From positions 1 through 5,920 of the forward strand of contig JAUIKI010000102.1 of assembly GCA_030430875.1 (NCBI GenBank): a DNA stretch of 5,920 nucleotides, given 5' to 3'. The translations under genes and the position numbers were made by a program. Origin of the DNA: Gammaproteobacteria bacterium (GTDB lineage Bacteria; Pseudomonadota; Gammaproteobacteria; Pseudomonadales; JAUIKI01). The notes under the pieces were generated by a model. It was given only the letters and a program-made list of their open reading frames with translations, was not told where the DNA came from and made no database searches. Shown piece by piece: positions 1 to 5,208 of the stretch. Position 1 is the first letter of the stretch. Each line of letters opens with the position of its first letter.

Positions 1-803
1 GTAATGCTAATCTTAATGCCCAGCAGGTTGACTTAGTTATTGTTGCTTGTTCAAATCTGCAAAGACCATATCCAGCAATTGCTGTTGAAGTGCAATCATG
101 GCTTGGCTGTGAAGGTTATGCGTTTGATATGAACGTTGCTTGTTCATCAGCAACATTTGGCATCCAGGCAGCAGCTAATGCTATTCAATCTGGTTCTGCA
201 AAACGAGTATTGGTGATTAATCCTGAAATTTGTAGTGCTCATTTGAACTTTCGAGATAGGGATAGCCATTTTATTTTTGGAGATGCTGCAACCGCAATTG
301 TTATGGAGTCCGAAACTTGTGCTCAGGCTAGAGAGCAGTATCAAGTGATTGGGACGCGACTCAAAACGGTTTACTCGAATAATATCCGTAATAATTTTGG
401 ATTTTTAAATCGTGCAGATGAGCAGTCTGCTGAAAATTCAGATAAATTATTCAAGCAAAATGGCCGTAAAGTTTTTAAAGAAGTGGTTCCTTTAGTGGTT
501 GAGCAAATTGAAAATCTAGTGAGTGAGTTGAATCTTAATATTGCAGATATCAAGCAGTTTTGGCTGCATCAAGCTAATTTGAATATGAATCAATTGATAT
601 GTAAGAAACTTCTTGGACGAGAGTCATGCAAAGAAGAGGCGCCTATTGTGCTGGATCGTTATGCAAACACCAGTTCTGCAGGATCAATTATTGCTTTTCA
701 CCTCCATCGTGACAGGTTGTTGGAGGGTGAGTATGGAATTATTTCATCATTCGGAGCGGGTTATTCCTTGGGCTCTGTGGTTGTAAAAAAGGTCACTTCA
801 TAA
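1..803 (+). CDS. Beta-ketoacyl-ACP synthase III (FabH-like), 5' truncated by window edge
   Basis: This is a condensing enzyme of the thiolase fold, predicted to join an acyl-CoA or acyl-ACP with malonyl-ACP in the cytoplasm. The frame is open from base 3 to the TAA at 801-803, giving 266 residues. The GTG at 90 is an internal valine, not the start, because the upstream codons already read as family sequence (VIVACSNLQRPYPA). The Cys-His-Asn triad is visible: Cys at 141-143 in NVACSSATFG, His at 567-569 in WLHQAN, and Asn at 666-668 in YANTSSAGS. The C-terminal glycine-rich SFGAGYSLGSV is typical. It resembles the longer group of about 370 residues that includes Pseudomonas FabH2 (from memory of that family), so roughly 100 N-terminal residues lie outside the window. 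Whether it is the housekeeping initiator or a paralogue cannot be told here. No clear hairpin terminator follows it. Confidence 0.93.
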   Translation, partial: NANLNAQQVDLVIVACSNLQRPYPAIAVEVQSWLGCEGYAFDMNVACSSATFGIQAAANAIQSGSAKRVLVINPEICSAHLNFRDRDSHFIFGDAATAIVMESETCAQAREQYQVIGTRLKTVYSNNIRNNFGFLNRADEQSAENSDKLFKQNGRKVFKEVVPLVVEQIENLVSELNLNIADIKQFWLHQANLNMNQLICKKLLGRESCKEEAPIVLDRYANTSSAGSIIAFHLHRDRLLEGEYGIISSFGAGYSLGSVVVKKVTS

Positions 804-814
804 TTTTTACATAT

Positions 815-880
815 TTTGTGGAATTTTTTGTGATGTGTTGGGTCAGATGTGAGTACTTTGTGGAAAAGGATTTATTTCCA
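815..880. promoter_or_regulatory. Repeat-bearing upstream region of the RiPP operon (possible operator)
   Basis: The 145-bp gap between the ketosynthase and hvfA holds a 9-bp direct repeat TTTGTGGAA at 815-823 and 857-865. It also holds an inverted repeat, TGGAAA at 861-866 and TTTCCA at 875-880, with an 8-bp spacer. The second direct-repeat copy runs into the left arm of the inverted repeat. This arrangement could be a regulator binding site for the downstream operon. The regulator is unknown and the repeats are short, so chance is possible in AT-rich DNA. Confidence 0.3.
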
Positions 881-914
881 ACGTAAAGTGCACATTTTCT
901 GTGTTTTTATTGTC

Positions 915-920
915 TATATT
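915..920 (+). promoter_or_regulatory. Weak candidate -10 element for hvfA
   Basis: TATATT at 915-920 lies 28 bp before the hvfA start and could be a -10 box. No good -35 hexamer sits 16-18 bp upstream (892-897 reads ACATTT), so activator dependence or another sigma factor is possible. I found no convincing ECF-type promoter by eye. Confidence 0.25.
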
Positions 921-948
921 TTAAACGAATCTTATTAGGGAGACTTCG

Positions 949-1530
949 ATGTCTGAGAAAAAACTTATTTTAAAACCATTAGCAGCTGCAATGGGTGCAG
1001 CTTTTGTAACGACTGTATTGTCAGCAGGTGCTGTTGCAAGCGACAATCCATTTGCTGGTGGAACAACTGAGCTTAAGTCTGGTTACATGCTTGCTGAAGC
1101 TGACACTGCAGTTACAACTGAAACTGTCGTCACGACTGATGTTGCTGAAACTGTTGAAGCTGCTGCTGATACTGCGACTACTGAAACTGTTACCGATGCT
1201 GTTAAAGACGCTGAAGGCAAATGTGGTGAAGGTAAGTGTGGTGGTGATAAAGCAACTGATGCTGCTGCTGATACTGCTGCTGATACTGCTAAAGATGCTG
1301 AAGGTAAATGTGGTGAAGGCAAGTGTGGTGGTGATAAAGCGACTGATGCTGCTGAGGCTACTACCACTGATGCTGCCAAAGATGCTGAAGGCAAATGTGG
1401 TGAAGGTAAATGTGGCGGTGATAAAGCAACTGATGCTGCTGAAGCTACTACCATAGAAGACAAAGTTGAAGAAAATACAGAAGAATCTTCTGAGCCTGCT
1501 GTGGAAGTAGAAACTGATGGTGTAATGTAA
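949..1530 (+). CDS. hvfA: HvfA/bufferin-type copper-binding RiPP precursor with six EGKCG motifs
   Basis: This 193-residue secreted precursor peptide should be matured by the next two genes. Residues 1-30 form a Sec-type signal peptide: a KK N-terminus, a hydrophobic stretch, and AVA with likely cleavage at 30/31. Next comes NPFAG...LKSGYMLAE (33-50), a segment I recall as shared by EGKCG-type precursors. A low-complexity Ala/Thr/Asp region follows, then three 29-residue units (86-172). Each unit holds EGKCGEGKCGG. The only cysteines in the protein are the six at 92, 97, 121, 126, 150 and 155. The tail (about 169-193) is acidic. In the characterised Haemophilus HvfA and in bufferins, such cysteines become oxazolone/thioamide groups that bind Cu(I); that role is inferred here from family and context. 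The ATG at 949 has AGGGAGA at 937-943 with good spacing. The long open frames in the other registers here come from the repeat composition. Confidence 0.92.
   Translation: MSEKKLILKPLAAAMGAAFVTTVLSAGAVASDNPFAGGTTELKSGYMLAEADTAVTTETVVTTDVAETVEAAADTATTETVTDAVKDAEGKCGEGKCGGDKATDAAADTAADTAKDAEGKCGEGKCGGDKATDAAEATTTDAAKDAEGKCGEGKCGGDKATDAAEATTIEDKVEENTEESSEPAVEVETDGVM
1204..1464 (+). repeat. Three tandem 87-bp units encoding the RiPP core
   Basis: The units are at 1204-1290, 1291-1377 and 1378-1464, with an exact 29-codon period. The first 21 codons of each unit encode the same peptide, running from KDAEGKCG to DKATDAA. By eye the codon differences there are all synonymous: about 4 between units 1 and 2, 5 between 2 and 3, and 3 between 1 and 3. 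The last eight codons vary: ADTAADTA in unit 1, EATTTDAA in unit 2 and EATTIEDK in unit 3. All six cysteines use TGT. Confidence 0.95.
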
Positions 1531-1545
1531 GGTTTTTATATACCT

Positions 1546-2418
1546 ATGCATCAATCCCAATCTCTCGCCATTAAAGGTGCAGGATTGGGGTTGCGTCGTG
1601 ATATGTTAGTCGATGCCGCAACCTTAAATCCTGATCAAGTTAACTTTTGGGAGGTTGCTCCTGAGAATTGGCTTGGGTTGGGTGGTCGATTTGAAGAATC
1701 TTTTCGTGAATTGACAGATAAGTTTTTATTTGTATCCCATGGTTTATCACTTTCACTTGGGAGTCCAGCTCCGCTGGATATTGAGTTCGTCAAATCTATC
1801 AAGCAGTTTTTTCGTGATTATAATATTCGCTGTTATACGGAGCATTTGAGTTACTGCAGTGATTATGGTCACATGTATGACCTCATGCCCATTCCATTTA
1901 CAGTTGATGCAGTGCGCTATGTTGCAGATCGCATTAAAAGAGTTCAAGATATTCTTGAAATGCAGATTGCTGTTGAAAATGTTTCCTACTATGCTTGCAC
2001 TGGAAGTGAGTTGTCTGAAATTGACTTTATAAATGCTGTATTAGATGAAGCAAATTGTGGTTTGCTTTTGGATGTGAATAATGTGTATGTTAATAGCATT
2101 AATCATGGTTATGATCCGTTAGACTTTATTAAAAAATTGCCAAGCCTCCGAATTTTTTATTTACACATTGCTGGACATTATCAAGAAGACCACGATCTTA
2201 TTATTGATACACATGGTGCTGATGTCATTGATCCGGTGTGGCAACTGTTGCAACAAACCTATGAGCAATTTGGTGTTATTCCAACATTGTTAGAGCGTGA
2301 TTTTAATATTCCCCCCATAAATACATTATTAGAAGAAGTGGATCGCATTCGTTTCTATCAGCAATCGGCAAATAAAATGCTAAGACCTGCTAGGCAAGCT
2401 GTGTATATCAATGAATAA
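1546..2418 (+). CDS. hvfB: DUF692/MNIO-family RiPP maturase (HvfB/BufB type)
   Basis: This 290-residue cytoplasmic enzyme belongs to the multinuclear non-heme iron-dependent oxidase family, a TIM-barrel fold that includes MbnB and HvfB. Together with its partner it should oxidatively modify the cysteines of the upstream EGKCG precursor. The start KGAGLGLRRDM (10-20) is typical. Likely metal ligands by position and motif are His65 (SHGLSLSLG), His100 (TEHLSY), Glu144 (VENVS), Asp176 and Asn179 (LLLDVNNVYVN), His207 (YLHIAGH), Asp221/His223 (DTHG) and Glu250 (LLERD). All the expected blocks are present, so it looks intact, and its length is usual for the family. It starts 15 nt after hvfA stops. 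The nearest Shine-Dalgarno-like sequence is TAAGG at 1528-1532, rather far from the ATG, so some dependence on hvfA translation is possible. Its 3' end overlaps the next gene. Confidence 0.95.
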   Translation: MHQSQSLAIKGAGLGLRRDMLVDAATLNPDQVNFWEVAPENWLGLGGRFEESFRELTDKFLFVSHGLSLSLGSPAPLDIEFVKSIKQFFRDYNIRCYTEHLSYCSDYGHMYDLMPIPFTVDAVRYVADRIKRVQDILEMQIAVENVSYYACTGSELSEIDFINAVLDEANCGLLLDVNNVYVNSINHGYDPLDFIKKLPSLRIFYLHIAGHYQEDHDLIIDTHGADVIDPVWQLLQQTYEQFGVIPTLLERDFNIPPINTLLEEVDRIRFYQQSANKMLRPARQAVYINE

Positions 2419-3172
2419 ACCGCTACAGTCATTTCAAGAAGCACAATTAAAATTTACATCACATATTCGTGATCCAGATAATCATCCGCCGCCAGATGGA
2501 ATTGAAGATCGTCGTTTAAAAATTTATCGCGAATTATTTTTTAATAATATTAATGGTTTTTTGAAATCAGGATTTCCAGTTTTATTTAAAATTTTGCCAC
2601 AAAAACAATGGTTAAAATTGGTGAGAGCGTTTTTTAGCAATCATCAATGCCAGTCTCCTTATTTTCGAGATATTGCAAAGGAATTTTTACAATATTTGCA
2701 AGATGATTATAAATTTTGTTCTGATGATCCAGTTTGGTTGTTGGAATTAGCGCACTATGAATGGGTAGAATTAGCTTTATTTACTATGAAAGAAAATCAA
2801 GTGGCTGTGGATCAGGATGGTGATCTGTTACAAAAACATCCGGTTGTATCATCATTAGCATGGCCATTGGCCTATCATTACCCGGTTCATAAAATCTCTC
2901 CAGCATTCTTGCCGGATAGTTCGCAGCAAATCTTAACATTCTTAATTGTCTATCGTGATAGGCAAAATCAAGTGAAATTTTTACTATCCAATCAAGTGAC
3001 CGTTCGTTTATTGCATTTGCTAAATGGCGATGCTAGCCTGACAGGCGAAGACGCATTGTTGGCAGTTGCCAGCGAGTTGCAACATCCTCAACCGGAAAAA
3101 ATTATTGCTGGTGGTTTGCAAACATTAACCACACTGCAGCAAAAAGGAATTATTCTTGGAACGTCTGGTTAG
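2411..3172 (+). CDS. hvfC: DUF2063-family RiPP maturation partner (HvfC/BufC type)
   Basis: This 253-residue protein is the usual partner of the DUF692 maturase. It is thought to present the precursor to the iron enzyme; the Pfam label 'putative DNA-binding domain' does not reflect a demonstrated role here. The N-terminal domain (about 5-100) shows the family pattern FQEAQLKFTSHIRDP, RRLKIYRELFFNNINGF and the later SPYFRDIAKEFLQYL. The C-terminal domain (about 140-250) contains HPVVSSLAWPLAYHYPVH and a strand-rich part, YRDRQNQVKFLLSNQVTVRLL. The ATG lies inside the end of hvfB (8-nt overlap) with no clear Shine-Dalgarno site, which suggests translational coupling and a fixed ratio to HvfB. 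No transmembrane segment is seen, so a cytoplasmic location is expected. The gene appears full length. Confidence 0.92.
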   Translation: MNKPLQSFQEAQLKFTSHIRDPDNHPPPDGIEDRRLKIYRELFFNNINGFLKSGFPVLFKILPQKQWLKLVRAFFSNHQCQSPYFRDIAKEFLQYLQDDYKFCSDDPVWLLELAHYEWVELALFTMKENQVAVDQDGDLLQKHPVVSSLAWPLAYHYPVHKISPAFLPDSSQQILTFLIVYRDRQNQVKFLLSNQVTVRLLHLLNGDASLTGEDALLAVASELQHPQPEKIIAGGLQTLTTLQQKGIILGTSG

Positions 3173-3223
3173 TGATAGAAAAAACACATTCGTAATAGTA
3201 AATGCCTAACAAGGAGGTTAATC

Positions 3224-3838
3224 ATGATCAAATTACTCAATCGATTTCAAGATATGCTGGATGTGACCAGAAAAATTGATTTTTTAGGGCCGCTAGCTTT
3301 GCGTCTTTATCTTGCGCCTATTTTTTGGATGGCCGGTACTAAAAAATTAGCCGATATGGAAAATACCATTGGGTGGTTTGGGAGTGATGGATTAGGGTTG
3401 CCTTATCCATTTTTGTTAGCATGGGCTGCTGTGCTTGCAGAGGTTGTGGGTGCAATTTCTCTCACGTTTGGTATTGCTGTGCGGTGGATGTGTATTCCTT
3501 TATTAATCACCATGGCAGTGGCTGCTTATACAGTGCATTGGGATAATGGTTGGTTGGTTATTTCTGGTAATGATGGTGTGTTTGCTACTGAAAGAACCAC
3601 TGAAGCAGTCAGTCGACTGAGTGAGTTTAAAGTTTGGCTGAAAACTGAATTTCCGGGTTGGAGTAATTATGTGAATAAGCATGGCAGATTAGTCATGCTA
3701 AACAATGGCATTGAGTTTGCAGCAACCTATTTTGTGATGTTGCTCGCCTTATTTTTTATTGGTGCGGGCCGCTATTTTAGTGTGGATCATTGGATTGCAC
3801 GATTTTTTAGGAAAAAATCAGTGGTGAGTACTAACTAA
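3224..3838 (+). CDS. hvfX: DoxX-family membrane protein of the RiPP operon (HvfX type)
   Basis: This 204-residue inner-membrane protein belongs to the DoxX family. About four transmembrane helices are visible, at roughly 21-39, 62-84, 87-104 and 162-183. Family-like features are LALRLYLAPIFWMAGTKKL near the N-terminus, and the AAYTVHWDNGW segment (100-110) after helix 3. A polar loop of about 55 residues separates helices 3 and 4. DoxX proteins regularly accompany DUF692/DUF2063 pairs in bufferin and hvf operons, but their biochemical step is unresolved; redox or copper-related roles have been suggested. It starts 51 nt after hvfC and has its own very strong Shine-Dalgarno site, AAGGAGG at 3211-3217, so it is translated independently of the maturases. 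Assignment to the operon rests on direction, spacing and family association. Confidence 0.9.
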   Translation: MIKLLNRFQDMLDVTRKIDFLGPLALRLYLAPIFWMAGTKKLADMENTIGWFGSDGLGLPYPFLLAWAAVLAEVVGAISLTFGIAVRWMCIPLLITMAVAAYTVHWDNGWLVISGNDGVFATERTTEAVSRLSEFKVWLKTEFPGWSNYVNKHGRLVMLNNGIEFAATYFVMLLALFFIGAGRYFSVDHWIARFFRKKSVVSTN

Positions 3839-3847
3839 AACTAATTT

Positions 3848-4495
3848 ATGCGTAAGAAGATCAAATGGTCATGCTACATTTCCATCGTCTTATTGATTTT
3901 CTTTCTACCGCACTGTGTGCAAATAGTGCGGTTCCATTCTGTGATTTTTACTACAATTGAAGAGGTTGATTCGCACGATTATGGTGTCGTGTTTGGCGCC
4001 TATGTTCGTGATGATGCAACGTTAACGGACGTTACCTTTGAACGCATTGAAGCAGCTGTTTTGTTATATCAACATCAAAAAATTCAGCGATTATTTATTT
4101 CCGGCGACAATGGCAGTAATCAACAAGTTGATGTAATGGCAGAATATGCAATAAGTCGAGGCGTGGCAAAAGACCATATTATTACAGACTACCTAGGCAT
4201 TGATACGCATGATACCTGTTGGCATTTTGCTGATATTGCAAAGCGAGGCGTATTAATTACTCAAGGCTACCATCTGCCACGCAGTTTATATTTTTGTGAA
4301 TCAGAAAATATTTATGCCTCAGGTTTGGCTGTCAATCACCTCGATCTGTTAACAAGCCGAGGTGATAATCTATTATCAGTTTATGCAATAAGAACCTGGC
4401 GATTTGTTCGTGAAGCCGGACTCACTTGGCTGTTTATGCTGGGACTTTACGACAAAATTTCCAATGAAGCAGAGAGTATGAATGCTATGCCGTAG
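3848..4495 (+). CDS. DUF218 (SanA/YdcF/ElyC-like) membrane-anchored protein
   Basis: This 215-residue protein has one N-terminal membrane anchor (about 8-27, after RKK) and a domain predicted to lie in the periplasm. DUF218 motifs are visible: VVFGA (47-51), FERIEAAVLLY (64-74), FISGDNG (83-89), DYLGIDTHDTCWH (114-126) and TQGYHLPRSLYF (138-149). The family includes E. coli SanA, which affects envelope permeability and vancomycin sensitivity, and YdcF; the reaction is not established. A second hydrophobic patch near 190-200 is short and may be part of the fold. It starts only 9 bp after the DoxX gene, so co-transcription is likely. No Shine-Dalgarno site is evident, which points to coupling with the gene before it. 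It is not a standard part of known hvf operons as far as I know, so a functional link is only a guess. Confidence 0.85.
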   Translation: MRKKIKWSCYISIVLLIFFLPHCVQIVRFHSVIFTTIEEVDSHDYGVVFGAYVRDDATLTDVTFERIEAAVLLYQHQKIQRLFISGDNGSNQQVDVMAEYAISRGVAKDHIITDYLGIDTHDTCWHFADIAKRGVLITQGYHLPRSLYFCESENIYASGLAVNHLDLLTSRGDNLLSVYAIRTWRFVREAGLTWLFMLGLYDKISNEAESMNAMP

Positions 4496-4530
4496 CTATC
4501 CTTTTTCCACAAGCCCCCATGTTGTTTGGA

Positions 4531-4884
4531 TTAAGCTATTGCAGCAATAATTCCAACTAATCCAAAAAATAACATGAAACAGTTAACACATAAATAAATG
4601 ATGGTGGCTGCACGCGCATTGCGAAACTGTTTTCCAATCATAAATAAGGCAACCACAATCCCAGGGAAAATCATGAATCTCCCCATTACAAATCCAAGAA
4701 AGTTTCCAAACTGACGTCCATCACTGATGTCAAAATTGGCACCGGAGAGCAATATTGAAATAATTATATTAAGTAGCAAGACAATCCCTGTAAAGACAAT
4801 GAGGGTGGTTCCAGGTTTTTTTGCTAAGTTCAGTTGATTTGTTGTTTGTTCAGATGGTGTAGGGTGTTGAGAGTTGGTTTGCAT
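4531..4884 (-). CDS. Small three-helix membrane protein, function unknown
   Basis: I do not recognise this 117-residue protein. It has a polar N-terminus (1-24) rich in Gln, Thr, Asn and Pro. Three hydrophobic segments follow at about 27-48, 61-83 and 92-116. The last runs to the C-terminus and ends GIIAAIA. There are no cysteine pairs or obvious catalytic motifs. The GKQFRNARAA stretch between helices 2 and 3 is a positively charged loop and suggests that this side faces the cytoplasm. The minus-strand ATG at 4884 has GGAGA (4894-4898, read on the minus strand) 9 nt upstream, which supports the start. It converges on the DUF218 gene with a 35-bp gap, in which I see no strong terminator hairpin. 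The hydrophobic pattern and Shine-Dalgarno site argue that it is real. Confidence 0.7.
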   Translation of the reverse strand: MQTNSQHPTPSEQTTNQLNLAKKPGTTLIVFTGIVLLLNIIISILLSGANFDISDGRQFGNFLGFVMGRFMIFPGIVVALFMIGKQFRNARAATIIYLCVNCFMLFFGLVGIIAAIA

Positions 4885-4940
4885 AGCAACATGTCTCCAA
4901 AATTGGGATTAAGTTTAGTTTGATTTATAACAAGTGGGAA

Positions 4941-4969
4941 ATATTACCATTTTATATAAAGTGGTGCAA
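4941..4969 (-). promoter_or_regulatory. Weak candidate sigma70 promoter for the minus-strand membrane protein
   Basis: Read on the minus strand, TTGCAC (4969-4964) is followed after 17 bp by TAATAT (4946-4941). The spacing is ideal but each hexamer is only a partial match. The predicted transcript would start near 4934, leaving a leader of about 50 nt before the ATG at 4884. Confidence 0.35.
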
Positions 4970-5005
4970 GGTGGATTTTTAAGCATTTGGTTATAAATTA
5001 TCCGC

Positions 5006-5029
5006 TGAATGTTTTTGATCAACCATTCA
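5006..5029. repeat. Nested palindrome in the divergent intergenic region
   Basis: TGAATG (5006-5011) and CATTCA (5024-5029) form an inverted repeat around the perfect 8-bp palindrome TTGATCAA (5015-5022). The inner palindrome is slightly off centre. It could be an operator, but no known regulator can be named from the sequence. Confidence 0.3.
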
Positions 5030-5048
5030 TAAATTTTGCATGATTTTG

Positions 5049-5059
5049 GCATTGAATGC
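5049..5059. repeat. Perfect short inverted repeat GCATT-G-AATGC
   Basis: This 5+1+5 palindrome lies directly against the upstream end of the predicted Pho box array. It may be a second regulator site for the porin promoter or simply chance. Confidence 0.3.
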
Positions 5060-5104
5060 TTGCCGTGCTTTTGTAATGATTTTGTCATTTTTCTTGCGTA
5101 TAAT
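5060..5104 (+). promoter_or_regulatory. Predicted PhoB-dependent promoter of the porin gene
   Basis: Two 7-bp direct repeats, TTGTAAT (5071-5077) and TTGTCAT (5082-5088), are separated by the 4-bp spacer GATT. This gives the 11-bp period of a PhoB box (consensus CTGTCAT, AT-rich 4 bp, CTGTCAT/C). A weaker third unit, TTGCCGT, lies one period upstream (5060-5066). A perfect TATAAT -10 box (5099-5104) follows exactly 10 bp after the second repeat. This is the spacing of E. coli phoA as I recall it, where the Pho box replaces the -35 element. No standard -35 hexamer exists at 17 bp. Transcription should start near 5110, giving a leader of about 95 nt. The downstream gene encodes an OprP/OprO-type porin, a typical Pho-regulated product. 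Confidence 0.65.
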
Positions 5105-5151
5105 GCGCGACTGATTGATTTTTCTAGCTATTAACACATACATTTTTTTGA

Positions 5152-5208
5152 ATGGCTGTGAAAATGGATTTATTTAATTATTTTAATTTAATGAGGAAAC
5201 CTGAATGA
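5152..5208 (+). CDS. Possible 18-codon leader ORF overlapping the porin start
   Basis: An ATG at 5152 opens a short frame, MAVKMDLFNYFNLMRKPE, whose TGA (5206-5208) overlaps the porin ATG (5205-5207) as ATGA. Internal in-frame ATGs are at 5164 and 5191. The porin Shine-Dalgarno site lies inside this frame. There is no clear Shine-Dalgarno site before 5152, so translation is unproven. It may be accidental in AT-rich leader DNA. Confidence 0.2.
   Translation: MAVKMDLFNYFNLMRKPE

Noticed and set aside
90..92. GTG as the start of the ketosynthase gene
   Set aside because: The same frame is open to base 3 and the preceding codons encode conserved family sequence, so this is an internal valine of a gene truncated by the window edge.
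147..553. Minus-strand frames of 60-65 aa under the ketosynthase gene, and the similar one at 1753-1947 under hvfB
   Set aside because: They lie opposite well-conserved coding sequence and have no recognisable content.
861..880. TGGAAA/TTTCCA hairpin as a terminator for the ketosynthase gene
   Set aside because: The stem is only 6 bp, mostly A-T, and is not followed by a T tract, so it does not look like an intrinsic terminator.
1204..1464. Tandem repeats as a CRISPR array or non-coding satellite
   Set aside because: The period is an exact multiple of three, there are no unique spacers, and the units are read through by one frame with synonymous-only changes in the core.
1021..1560. Long open frame on the minus strand (179 aa) and two further long frames (1028-1456 plus, 1083-1463 minus) over the precursor gene
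   Set aside because: The repeat composition (GCT, GAT, ACT, GGT codons) leaves few stops in other frames. The shadow products are low-complexity Ser/Phe or Leu repeats with no start signals, while the plus-strand frame at 949 has a Shine-Dalgarno site, a signal peptide and family motifs.
4493..4540. TAGCT/AGCTA pair between the convergent genes as a terminator
   Set aside because: The arms are 5 bp and about 35 bp apart, with no stable stem and no T run.
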